Assembly (NCBI GenBank): GCA_033558025.1
Contig: JAUCEF010000003.1
Coordinates: 1,452,001 to 1,516,000, forward strand
Direction: 5' to 3'
Length of the DNA stretch: 64,000 nucleotides
Origin: Phytophthora sp. 'mugwort'
Taxonomy: Eukaryota > Oomycota > Peronosporomycetes > Peronosporales > Peronosporaceae
Positions 10,947 through 21,237 of the stretch are shown piece after piece. A program made the position numbers and the translations under genes. The notes beneath the pieces are model-generated. The model was not told the origin of the DNA. It did not search any database and saw only the letters and a list, made by a program, of their open reading frames with translations. The first letter of the stretch is position 1. The number at the start of each line of letters is the position of its first letter.

Positions 10947-12365
10947 TTACGGGCACTTCTTGTGGATGAGTGCAGCACCGTGCTCTGCGTATTCGGCCTT
11001 GGACATCCACATTTCGTGGAACGAACCAAGTGATGCTAAAATGGAGCCGCCCAAATAAGAGCCAACCTGGCGTTCCTGGGTATGAGCAGCTACAACCTTT
11101 ACCCGCAAACTGCTCGCAAACCCGCCTGCAGCGCCCAAATTACCTGATCCTATTAGAGGCAGCGGCGTGCCACTCAATGTGGTCACCACTTCGCGCTCAA
11201 TTCTCGACGGCATATTCTCGAAACAGGAACTACCTCCAGTCAACACAATGTTCTGGAACAACTCTTTGCGCAGCTCGGTCTCGGTCGTAAGTCCCCCCGT
11301 TTCACAAATCAACTCTGGGAGACGCATACCAGGTCCGTCGATTTTAGCAGCAGTGCTAGTATCCGGGCTCACCGTCAAACTACTTGCAGCAGTAGGCACC
11401 GTCTCACCCAAAAAGTAATGCTCTGCTACGCTAAACCGCTCGGTGCCCATTGAGATCACCGTCTTATCGGGCAGTTCAAAGTTAATCAGCGGCAACTGCG
11501 CGTTCTGCGCTTCATCGAACGGTCCGTCCGCCACACGGCACAGTCCACTCTCCTTGGCCTCGACCACATAGGACCAGGTCTGTTTCTTCCTTCTGGCAAT
11601 CTCCCTTTCCATTGACGTCGCTCTCTGCTCTCGACTTGCTGCCACCTGCGGGGCCAGCTTGATCCTTAGAAAAGCGTCCAAGTCATGCCCGCCAAACAGC
11701 GTCACCTGGCTCTTCGGATATGCAAATGCATAGCCCTCGTGCACCGACGTGACACTAGTGTAAGTAGCCCCCATCTCCACAACCAGACCACTGGTCCTAG
11801 CATTGGCGTAACATGCTAGGACGGCGCTCTTGGCGCAAAAGAGCGCAGGCACACCGAGCTCCTCCATGACGACCTCTACCATCTGCTCGCGGGCCTTAAA
11901 GTTCCTCTTCTTGCCGGCACTGCTGGCCGGCACCGTCTTGGTCTCCGTCCTAGATCCTGCATCGTCCTGCTCGTCCTGCATCTGTCCTGCATCCCCTGTG
12001 ACTCCTTCGGGGAGTGTGAAGGGCCGCTCCACCAATAGCAGCGGGTGCTCGCTCAGTCTCGTCTGCAGCTTGGAGCTGCTCGCGTCGAACATCCATTGCG
12101 CCAATTTTTCAGGATCGCTCTCGACCTGCGCCGACCTGCGGTTCAGTCGTCGTCCTAACTCCTCGTCGTCCTGCACTTCGTCGTGTGGCACGGCACGCTC
12201 AAATACACGCGGGAAATCCTCGCCCGCGTAGCCGAACTTGCAGCGTGACGTGCCGAACTCAAACACCAGCGCGTCCAGATCGTTGGCCTCCGCCGCAGCG
12301 CTTGAGAAGGGAGCGTTACCGCTGCTGTGGTGGTCTCCCTCGTTCGCTCCACCGCCAGCATACAT
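10947..12365 (-). CDS. actin-related protein, Arp4/BAF53-like
   Basis: A 472-residue actin-fold protein without introns. The N-terminal phosphate-binding segment is ALVFEFGTSRCKFGYAGED (residues 32-50), with Glu where actin has the Asp of VVDNGSG. The second phosphate loop reads LVVEMGATYTSV, also lacking actin's Asp. The C-terminal part has NIVLTGGSSCFENMPSRIE, then GSYLGGSILASLGSFHEMW, and ends in EHGAALIHKKCP, very like the end of Arp4/BAF53 proteins, which finish in RKCP. Arp4 is a nuclear subunit of the INO80, SWR1, SWI/SNF-type and NuA4 complexes. An Asp/Glu-Gln-rich insertion of DEQDDAGSRTETK type sits in the middle. The start at 12365 (MYAGGGANEG) is preferred to an upstream in-frame ATG at 12419, whose extra residues are hydrophobic and unlike the family. 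Confidence 0.85.
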   Translation of the reverse strand: MYAGGGANEGDHHSSGNAPFSSAAAEANDLDALVFEFGTSRCKFGYAGEDFPRVFERAVPHDEVQDDEELGRRLNRRSAQVESDPEKLAQWMFDASSSKLQTRLSEHPLLLVERPFTLPEGVTGDAGQMQDEQDDAGSRTETKTVPASSAGKKRNFKAREQMVEVVMEELGVPALFCAKSAVLACYANARTSGLVVEMGATYTSVTSVHEGYAFAYPKSQVTLFGGHDLDAFLRIKLAPQVAASREQRATSMEREIARRKKQTWSYVVEAKESGLCRVADGPFDEAQNAQLPLINFELPDKTVISMGTERFSVAEHYFLGETVPTAASSLTVSPDTSTAAKIDGPGMRLPELICETGGLTTETELRKELFQNIVLTGGSSCFENMPSRIEREVVTTLSGTPLPLIGSGNLGAAGGFASSLRVKVVAAHTQERQVGSYLGGSILASLGSFHEMWMSKAEYAEHGAALIHKKCP

Positions 12366-12985
12366 GGTCAAGGTATTGAGATGTGTAGATGTGAAAAAGA
12401 ATAGGTTGATGTGGTACACGTATTTGTGAGCTGACTACATAATGTTGTGTGGTCACACTACGTTGTAAGTTCTGGTCTGCTTATTGCACGATACTTCGAA
12501 AGAATTAGCAATTCTTTCACAAAATCAGCGATAGCTTTTGCCATACTTGTCTGATAGTAGTGCTGTGTATCATAAAACAAATCCTGTTGTATGTAAAAGC
12601 AAACGCTATTTGTAACATCCATGGTTTCGAGCTTATAGTTTTAATTCTAGGTCGTTTATATTGCCCATTTTTAAATTTAAATGTAAGAATATTGTGTCTT
12701 TCTGTCGGATTGTCCAAACCAGACCTTTATCCTCAGACTAAGGCATCGAGCAAGAAATAGGGATAGGTACGGGAGCACTTATTAGACGCGGTGGAGGAAC
12801 GATTAAGGTAACCAGCGTTTAGCGCAACCAATCCTACAAGTCTATAGTTTGTAATAGTTCCCCGCACAAAGCTCTCTCCCTCCGTTTGCGGCGTATTCTT
12901 GGCCATTCGGAGAGTCGCGGCCCCTAGGATGACGTACTCGGGCGACTTATGCTGGAGGGCAATCGTGCTTATATTCATTTACGGC
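12366..12985. other. intergenic upstream of Arp4
   Basis: AT-rich, presumably holding the Arp4 promoter near its right-hand start. No RNA gene, repeat or ORF with recognisable motifs is visible. Confidence 0.4.
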
Positions 12986-14028
12986 ATGGACGCCGAGATG
13001 GTCGGGGCAATATTAGGAAGCCACGACGCTGGATTACGAAGTTCGAGAAGACCGGATCGCCTGATGCAAAGGCAAAGCAGCGCGAGTGCAGCAGCAAATG
13101 ACCAACCGAAGTCATCAGCTTTGTGGATAAGTACGTGGAGGCGCATCCTTGCTTTTACATCGAAGAGCTTCAGGAAGAGCTACGCGCAGGTTTGTTCATG
13201 TAAGGGTGTCGATATGTCGCGCATTACAATACGACTTAAAACTCACGCGAAAAACGTTGACCAAGCGTGCAAGAGAGTCCGCTCCGCGTGAACGCCAGGA
13301 GTATGTGAATCGACTGCCGCCATTCTACAGTGGTCCTGAGCACAACTGTTTGTGGATGAAACTTCAAAAGACGGCAGGTAAGACAAGTTGCGGTTAGCGT
13401 GAAGGATTTGTGCAAATTGTTGCTAACGCTTTGTCAATGTGTAGGAGTGTTTTTACGAAAGTACGCGTGATCCAAACTAGAAGCACCCGCTATCGTCAGC
13501 TTACCGTCTTCACGAGGCCAGCGCGTCTCCGCGTTGGCAGCTATGGATGTGAATGGTTTCTTTTCGTGGGGGCATACTTTCGACACTTTTACCCGGAAGG
13601 AGTTCCACCAAGTGTTCGCAACAAAGATTGCTCCGTATTTGAACCAGTTGCCGTTGCCGAGATCGATTGTGATTCTCGACAACGCCAAAATACACATGTA
13701 CGAGGAACTCCAGGAGCTGGTGCACTCAACCGGAGCCTTGCTTTTCTTTTTGCCACCATACTCTCCTGATTTGGACCCAATTGAGGTGGGTTTCTCTCTT
13801 TTAAAGCACTGGATCATCAAGCATGCGAGTCTTGCGTTTAAAGAGGCACCAGTCGCTGTTATCTATGCCGCACTACGCGAATGTACTAAGGCTCACGACC
13901 AAGTCGGCTATGGTTTATATCGCCACTGCGGGTACTTCGAAGCAGCTTTAAACATTAGTAGATGGAAGCTTTTTCATTCTTTTACACAACGGCCTCAGCG
14001 CGTTCTTCATCATCTTCATCGTCACTAA
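12986..14028 (+). pseudogene. IS630/Tc1-like DDE transposase, broken
   Basis: The N-terminal half must be read across frames: VISFVDKYVEAHPCFYIEEL, then RERQEYVNRLPPFYSG, then the first catalytic block FVDETSKDGR at about 13350. After a possible intron or decayed spacer (13378-13440), one long frame reads QRVSALAAMDVNGFFSWGH. It continues to the second block SIVILDNAKIHMYEEL and the third block FLPPYSPDLDPIEVGFSLLK, the classic end of the IS630/Tc1 DDE domain. The C-terminal half (13534-14028) is intact, but the N-terminal half has several frame changes. Terminal repeats were not identified. Confidence 0.75.
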
Positions 14029-14129
14029 GTGCATGACCGACATCTTTCATATCCTGGGCCGGTGGTGGTACAAATGCAGGTGCTTTGCGGAAGGGAGGGC
14101 ACAGGGGGTACAGAGGCAAACCCCGCGCG

Positions 14130-14807
14130 TTAAATATATTGAACTCTCATTCGCAACGTCACTTGTGACTCGTTCAGCAGCACTAATACGGGTGCAAATT
14201 CCTCGTGGTCTGTGGTCAAATTACTCGCTTTCTGTTCCAGCCTGTCGATGTGCTGCAGCTGCCGAAACGTTGTGTTGTCCGGCACACATACTTCATGACC
14301 GTCCGGCAGTCTCGTTTGAAAAGTTGCAGCGCAGCGTAGTTTGGCAGCACCAAAGGGTACATTCACGGATTGAAGTGCTTCTTGAACACGCGGGAGTACC
14401 TGCTGAACTCGGGACTCTGTAGCTCGATGAAGTGTCGTGGTCGGAACCCACTTCGGCTTCTCTACATACTCAAAGAGATTTAACACAAAGTCGATGTGTC
14501 CACCACGTCGGAGGCGTGCATTGCGTCACGCTGTTTGCAGCAAAGGCTCGAAGCTATCTGCATCAAGTTTGGCGAGCTTCCTGCGCGCATTCTTCGCCAA
14601 CTTGATGTAAACGTTGAGGCTGTTGTTCCAAGATAGCCGGTCTTTTGTTGCAAATGCTGACTTGGCCTTTGATCTGAGCTCTCCATACCCTTCCGATACC
14701 CCGATGGCAAATGACAATGCGGCCCCCTTGTCGCGGCAGCGCTCTAGAGGACGCCCAGCCTTGACCGTGAGCTCGCAGTGAAACTGACTCAGAAGTGGAA
14801 CCTCCAT
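14130..14807 (-). pseudogene. conserved-looking hypothetical protein broken by one TGA
   Basis: A 225-codon minus-strand frame starting MEVPLLSQFHCELTVKAG, continuous except for one TGA (bases 14526-14528) where the reading is QTA-stop-RNARLRRGG. A Trp or Arg codon is the likely ancestor. Blocks include KSAFATKDRLSWNNSLNVYI, VLNLFEYVEKPKWVPTTTLH, RVQQVLPRVQEALQSVNVPF and VPDNTTFRQLQHIDRLEQKA, so the protein is alpha-helical and partly coiled. I do not recognise a named family. Its position end-to-end with the IS630 relic suggests a transposon-linked or repeat-borne gene, which a copy-number search would settle. Confidence 0.45.
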
Positions 14808-14879
14808 GATAAAACACAGAGTCGACAATACTAGATCAAGGCAAGACAAGATCAAGCACTTCGTCTTATCAAACATCAA

Positions 14880-15446
14880 ACCAATCTATATTAGGTACCA
14901 CAAAAAAAGACACACTGTTGGGGAGTCAGAACACAAGTACGCGAAGGCGCTGGATAAGAGCGAGAAACACTTACCTTTTTTAAAAGAGTATCCGGCGGAA
15001 CATTAACCCATTCGGGGGAGAGTCCCTCTTAGGATGAGCATTCGCTGCATCCCCCCTCAATTAACCTCCGTCTTCGCGGATGCGTACGCACTGCTCAGGG
15101 GGCCGTCAACCAGATAATGAGGAGCGTCGCGAAAAGAGGAATTCCTCTGACTGAAAGAGTGTGGACCGTTTGATGGAATACTCGTGACTTGATTAACGGA
15201 GTCCGCTACGTTGAATAATACAACCCTAATCTCATTCTGTTCTCCGTTTAAGCTCGCCTATTAGCCGGAAAAATCGAAGGAAACGGACAATAAGTATGAT
15301 TATAAATAAATACCGGTGAGTATGTTTTTGCAATGGAGTCACTAAATATCAGAGTTAAATTTAAAATAATTCTGGGATAGAGAAAGTCAGCTGCTATTCA
15401 CAAAAACCACAACAGTCGTGCTTCCGGTAAATGATCAATACAACTA
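14880..15446. other. intergenic, no supported feature
   Basis: AT-rich sequence with no ORF above about 66 codons, no tandem repeat and no terminal repeat before the pogo end at 15447. Confidence 0.4.
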
Positions 15447-16083
15447 CCCTATCGTCTTAGTGCTAAGGCGTCACTTAGTGCTAAGGGTCAGCAAGCAAGT
15501 AGCCAATAATATACGTGTATTCAAAATAGTTTTAGTGCTGACGATCTAGGCTCCCTTAATTCTTAGGTAAAGACACCAGAATATTCCCCTTGCGGCCATA
15601 GTGCGTCCGCGAATCAGCGGCAAAGGAAAGAACCACTAGATGTTCCAGCGCATCGCAGTAGACTATAAGTACAAGCTGGACGTCATTAATCATTTGGAGA
15701 AAGGCTACAGTCTTGACGAGACACTAACGCACTTCTACGGTACGTTGTGTAGCAGCGAAATGCGGGCAGGGAAAAAGCAAGGCTGCAAGTGGGCCAAGCC
15801 GAAACGTACTATTTAACAGGCTTGCGAACGGACGAGGGCGTCACAGCGATCTGAGGATTCTCGGCGATGTTACGGTGATCCCAAACCCGCTAAAGCGGAG
15901 CTGGTGCCGTGGGTGAACTCGCTTCGACGTGATGGGGCGCTTGTGTCCCGTTTAATACTCCAGTTTGAAGCAAAAGAGGTTGCTGCACAGTGTGGCGCAG
16001 GCGAAACGTTTAAAGCGTCGCCAACGTGGATCAAGCTGTTTCTACGCAGACATTGCATGTCAGTTCGAGCACGGACTAGATAG
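15447..16083 (+). mobile_element. pogo family B, left end plus N-terminal half of transposase
   Basis: Starts after TA (15445-15446) with the end CCCTATCGTCTTAGTGCTAAG, almost identical to the end at 46386, followed by a second copy of CTTAGTGCTAAG. At 15641 an ATG opens MFQRIAVDYKYKLDVINHLE and then KGYSLDETLTHFYG, the helix-turn-helix start of pogo/CENP-B-like transposases. Further on come AELVPWVNSLRRDGALVSRL and SPTWIKLFLRRHCMSVRART. One TAA interrupts it near 15815. Homology stops abruptly at 16083, where the Ty3/gypsy sequence begins, so the right half is missing. Confidence 0.65.
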
Positions 16084-17867
16084 GGTATGGTATTGCAGCA
16101 CACACAAATTCGTCAGGTGTGGTTATAATCACAACAGTAGCCGAGCTAGTCGGCCCGTGTTGTTGGTCTGCGCTGGTTACCTCTAGCGGTTCGGCCCTTC
16201 CGGGACAGTGGTGTCTCACTTCGGCCGAGACCAAGTGCCAACCCGGTTAATACACAGAGGTCAGCTGAGCTGACTGCCTCCGGCTTAGATATCCCGTGTC
16301 CTCCGCTAAAGAGCGGACGACGGCGCGTTAGCGCTTTGGCGGATCGCCGAGAGCAAAGGCTTCTCGGATAGAAGTGTTACGGTACCCGTGATATACGGCG
16401 TACCGGCCCGCCGAGTTCGGCAGGACTTCCTTCGCGCATGGTAAGACACGCCCTTCCCCAGGCCGACCGAGTTCTCTTGGCGCTACCATTCAACATCCTA
16501 CAAGCTGTGCCTCTCGGGTGTCAACGGTAACCATAATCCAGCCTGTGCATGGACTTACCGGACAGTGTACACTTGTCTTGGACTTCGAAATTGTTACTTT
16601 GTTGTTATTTATCTCCTGAGAGCCCCCAAAGGGACTCCTATTGTTAACTATGTCCCTTTACAATATTAAGTCGAATGAGGTGCGCTCGGATCTCGACCGA
16701 CCCTTCGCAAAGATCTCAATGAAACCAACCACCCGAAATCAGCGATTGGCTGAGTTTATCCAGTTGAGTAGCCGATTTGCCAGCTGACTTCGTACTCAGC
16801 GGTTAGTACCGTGACTGCCTCTTAGTGCGATATAAACATCTCATCTGGCGTTCACTACACCACAACTGCCCCGGCCATGCTACGAGCCGAGCTGGCGAGG
16901 GCTTGGCCAACTGGTGCGTCGCTATCTGTCAAGATTGTCTCATTCGCTCTCGACGTTCCCGCAACTCGACTCCCGATTGCCCCCACGTTGTGCCCCTTGT
17001 CGCTGCCTTTGACGCCCTCGCTCCGAGCTGGTAGGCTCTCTTCGCATTCACCTGGATAGCTTCATGTTTTCGCTGACTTGTCGATGTATTCAGCTGGCTA
17101 AGAAAACTCCCTCTCCGCCGTTAACGCGTGCCGCTCCCAGCGGTCTGATTCCTTGCACCCGGAGAATAATCTGTCGGAGCAGCCCAACTCCACGGCGTGT
17201 CGGAGTGAACACAGCGAGGACAACGCCAATAGGATGCGCTGCATGCAGACCCCGACGATCAAACTCCCGTGGAGACGAACAACGAGTAAGCTGAGCGGAC
17301 TGAGACCACTGCTGAAATGCACGTATCGGCGGACTCCATCTGAAGTCGCTCGAAGGCCTCAAATCGTCTGGCCCAGACGGCTTTGGCGTCAATAGAGAAG
17401 GTGTCAATCGCATCATCAGTTCAGCTGAGTCTATGTATGACCTGGCCTCAGCAACCTGTTCCGCGTCAACTCCTCTGGTAAGCTCGGCCTCTTATTCATG
17501 AACTCGCTGCGTTTCTTCCTTGCAGTTTGGCCGTGAAGGCTTCGTCTATCGACAGTGAGGCTGGTACTCTCTCCCCAGGAGCTCGCCCTTCGGGAAGCCA
17601 GGTCTCAACGAGCTCTTTACACCGTGTGGACGAGTTCTGCGTCGCAGAGGGACCACCGTACGGATCCCGCCACCGACTTGGTCGCGACAAGCCAAAGCTG
17701 AAGTCGTTTGTACCGACTCGGGCTATCCCCAAAGGTCTTGCCAGCTTCGAAACGCTTTGAGTGCTCACCTTTGTCGCGATTACGCAGTTCCGTATTCGCA
17801 CATCTCAGCTGAGTAGGTTCTCAAGTAGTAGTCGTATCGACTCAGCTGGGTTTTCCGCAGCTTCATT

Positions 17868-18314
17868 TCATTCATCTAGATTCACGCAATGGATCCGGTA
17901 GTTTTCTCCTTCCACCAGGCCTGAATTTCCCGCCGCTTGGTGGTGGTCAACATGTGGCACCGCAGTGCTAGCTTTCGTCTGCACATTACACCTTCTGCTG
18001 ACGATTCCCACGTTTCTTGCGCCATAAGTAACGAAACCGTAAGCGCCACAGGAAAGATTTGAACACGATTCCCACGTCGGTTCGTGATAGCCGACCCAAT
18101 TGACCTTGGACAACCACTGAGCTCTTTTGGCGGTCGTTGATAACGGCATATCGCCATCAAGGATCGCTTCCACTTCGTACTTGTCGGCGCTCTCGTCGGT
18201 CTCCCAGCTGCCTTCGGGAAGGAGTTCCTCATCGACATCGAAATTAAAATGTTGGTCTCCGTTGAGTTCATCAGCAAGCCGAGTCATCGGTCTTTGCTCA
18301 GGATCTGTTACCAC
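17868..18314 (-). pseudogene. chromodomain end of gypsy integrase
   Basis: An open frame of 148 codons. The block YEVEAILDGDMPLSTTAKRA, then QWLSKVNWVGYHEPTWESCS and NLSCG, is a chromodomain with the typical EVE-x-I-LD start and V-x-W-x-GY-x-E-x-TWE core. In chromoviruses this domain guides integration toward particular histone marks. The residues after it (TYGARNVGIVSRR) look degenerate. The block belongs to the element at 16084-21060. Confidence 0.75.
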
Positions 18315-18633
18315 TTTAACCGGGATAGCTGCATCACTGGATAAAACCGATAACCACTCTTGTCAGGAAGCTCCCGCCCGTATGCAAACTCTACGATTTT
18401 CTTCTTCAGTCAGAGCGGGCCGTGACGTCGATGAGCCAGCATTTTCTTCAAACCAGACTTGACGAGTTCCACGAACAGCCAGATCTTATCTCCTTCATTA
18501 TTTCTGGTTCTCGGCCAACTCGGCTGGCACCTCATCAACCGACTCGGACGGTTCATGAGCTCGGTATGGCTTCGCGCTCTCTCTTACCGCGTCGAACATT
18601 GTTTCTCTCGTCTCGCCGAGCTTTCTCAGCTAT

Positions 18634-19616
18634 CTAATATTCTTCTGCCAGCTGTAGAGAGATTTCCAGCGTCCGATTGGCTTCCATCCGCCGCTGAACA
18701 GTATCAGCCGAATTCGCCGAGTCAATCTTAATAGTCGAAGTCATCGCCTTGAGCGTTGACTGAGCGTCCCATCCGTGAATCAAGTAACATACCGTTTCGC
18801 GTCGAGTCGTGTCGCCCGAGTTTTTATTGGCGTGGACCATCTTCTCGGCTATGTCCCCGTAAGCTTGCAGTGGATCTTCCACGTAACTCAGATAGTCTGG
18901 GTCATCGTCTTAACTGAGCCTCTTGTTGACTGTTAGCTTGGGGCCGGTAACTTAGCGTCGCTCTTGATCTCGGTTGCATTAACCGGCGAATGCTTGGAAA
19001 ACATCGTTCATGAAGCGGGGATCTCTGTGGTTTAGAGATGAGGCGCCGAATCTTCGGAACACGCATTCCTCAAGACCTCTACAGCGTCAAGTGCCCCAGG
19101 GTCACTCACGGCTTCCGCTATAGCCCTGGAAAAGCATCAGCGCCGTGTTACCTCGCCGAGTCTTCGGCAACGGGCTGAAAACATCCATTGACACTAATTG
19201 GAAGGGGTGTCCAGATACCAGGTTGCCAGGCGAGTAGACTCTCAGCTTGGGTTTACTTGTGCTCATACTGCAGTCTTCACACGCTTGAACATGTTTTTTG
19301 AGTACTTCAGCGAATAACCTAACCTTATAGAACTCAGCCTTCGCCCGGTGAAAGATCCGTCAATGCCTTGGTGACCTCGTTCGATCGAATTATGGCAGTA
19401 TTTGGGGGCTTCGTCGATCATTATTGTTGGTATCATCAATCTCAGCTTAAGGTCTCCATCATCGATTTCAGCTGATTGCCGTCTCGGACCTTGGCAACAC
19501 AGTAGACCTTCTTCGCTCAATACGAAGTTGTCAGCTATTTTGCTTGCTCGCTGGGTGCGACGGTGGGTGAGCCCGTCAAGTTCGCCTCGAAATATTGCCT
19601 TTAAGTCAGCCCACAT
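18634..19616 (-). pseudogene. gypsy integrase, zinc finger and core, fragmented
   Basis: The 19263-19616 frame contains the integrase H2C2 region (KYCHNSIERGHQGIDGSFTG and what follows). Near 19100-19240, SGHPFQLVSMDVFSPLPKTR and GNTALMLFQGYSG correspond to the integrase core with its first Asp. The 18634-18882 frame has RRETVCYLIHGWDAQSTLKA, the region after the core, followed by a helical stretch RMEANRTLEISLQLAEEY. Frames change between the blocks. Confidence 0.65.
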
Positions 19617-19968
19617 CGCCGCTCTGCTTGCCTCACCACCGAGTCAGTGTTAGTTGCGTTGGGAATGCGATGATCCCCAACTTGTGCTTGAGTCTGACCC
19701 TCTACTCGGCGCATCAGTGGACTCAGCTGTGCTGACTCGAAACCAGCTCCAAAATCCTCTAAATCGGGGAGGAGGGTTGCTCCGTCTCCGAGCGATTTCC
19801 GTATTCGCCTAGCTGGCCCTAGTGGTCCGTCTGTCGGGCCTGTGTATGGCTTCGTCCTCAAAGTGATCTTGGCGGGTTCGTCTTCGGGTGTTCTCCTCAG
19901 GTTTGTTGTCATTTTCTTCTTGAATCTTCACATACAAATCTTCAGAGATTCTGTTCAGCGTCATCAAC

Positions 19969-20430
19969 TCAGCTTTCCGCCCCCCCCCCGCTGAGTACCA
20001 CACGACCTGCCTTGTTCTCAAGCGCTTCTGTGGTGAGGGAGTCGGCTGCTGCGCTGCAGTATCGTACAACATGCAAATAGCGGACTGACCCTAGCTTCTC
20101 GGTCATCACCGTGTGGTGCGCCAACTCGACTTGCAACGTCTTTTTCTTACATTCGATCACCCCCATGGATTGCTGGTTTGCAAGCTGGGAGTCTCTGATA
20201 ATTACCAGGTCGGTTACCCCACGGTCTAATGCCGCTGCTACTCCGTTATTCATGCCGGTGTACTCAGCCATATTGACCGTGGTGGACGAGGTACGCACTC
20301 GCAGCAATCGCAATGTCTCATGCCGGTAAGCGCCACATAATCCACGAACAACTGCCATAGCCTCCGTTCATATCGGTCTTAGCAGATCCGTCAAAGGACA
20401 GCACGTATCCTTCAAAATCACGAGGGCACG
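19969..20430 (-). pseudogene. gypsy RNase H domain with frameshift
   Basis: The start of RNase H reads EGYVLSFDGSAKTDMNGGYG and then CSWIMWRLP before a stop. The rest continues in another frame with NMAEYTGMNNGVAAALDRGV, then TDLVIIRDSQLANQQSMGVI, and ends with RYCSAAADSLTTEALENKAG. These are the catalytic Asp (FDGS), Glu (AEY), second Asp (IRDS) and final Asp (AAAD) blocks of retroelement RNase H. One frameshift near 20340 separates them. Confidence 0.75.
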
Positions 20431-21237
20431 TGATCATACAACAGTTCTGGGTCGAGCCGTACAGCATCCGAGTCCTTCGACGGCGGAGCGATATGGGCGA
20501 GCGACGTGTTCTCGCATTGATCTACTCCATCCACGAGAGGAACTGGACCGAAGGGGGTTGGCGCCCATGTCGAGGAGTTGGGTTACCCAGCTGAGTTTAC
20601 CTCGGCTGGGTGAGTCTGACCTCCATTGATTCCACTGTAGTGTTGTCCTCCAAGTCGATGAACTCGGCTGTCGAGAAACCCCGGTGGTGTGAAATCCCGA
20701 CAAGGGTGGTGCCATGGGAACATCGCCGACTCGACAACGGAGAAGCTGAACGCACCTGTGCCCAAACGCTGGGAGCGACTGAAACGGGCCGGGGGCAGTA
20801 CGAAACACTGCGAAGTTCGGACCCAACCAACCAGCCGAGTTCTCGTTAAAGTACTGCTGCAACAGACGAATGTGACGTCCATGCCAGTCCCGTCTCCTGT
20901 TAGGTGCTCGTCCGGCTAGTGGCCCCCCCCCTGGTCCTCGCTTCACACCAAATACCGGCGGCCGAGCTTGGTAGAGAATATCGGTGAACACTTTTTCTTC
21001 CTCATCTTCTTGAAGCAGTATCTCCGTTTAGTCTTGTCAAAGCTGTTGCAAGATCCATGGCGGCCGGTGACACCACCACCTCACCAGTTGTTGGAAAATA
21101 GCACTGTTGGTGAAAGCACACGTGGTACGCTGCTAAACTAAAATAGCTATATTTCGTTTTTGTAGTTGTGCGCAGGATAGAATAGCCGCGCTGGTGAAGA
21201 CGATCTTAATACGGTGAATATAAGTTATGGCGACGGC

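Larger units (their letters stand above)
16084..21060 (-). mobile_element. Ty3/gypsy chromodomain retrotransposon, truncated and decayed
   Basis: Read right to left, the order is RNase H (about 20430-19969), integrase zinc finger (about 19616-19300), integrase core traces (about 19230-18950), integrase C-terminal region (18882-18634) and chromodomain (about 18314-17950). This is the order of a chromovirus-type Ty3/gypsy pol. Reverse transcriptase, protease and gag were not recognised, so the 5' part is lost or too decayed. The non-coding sequence from about 16100 to 17860 should hold the 3' LTR, and TGTTACGG at 16375 is a candidate LTR edge. No matching second LTR was found, so both boundaries are approximate. 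Confidence 0.7.

Noticed and set aside
12366..12419. Upstream ATG for Arp4
   Set aside because: The added residues (MYHINLFFFTSTHLN) look like untranslated sequence, and Arp4 proteins do not start this way.
20434..20991. 185-codon minus-strand ORF as a gypsy reverse transcriptase
   Set aside because: No FxDD or other RT motif. The frame overlaps alternative readings of similar quality, and only the RNase H start to its left is secure.
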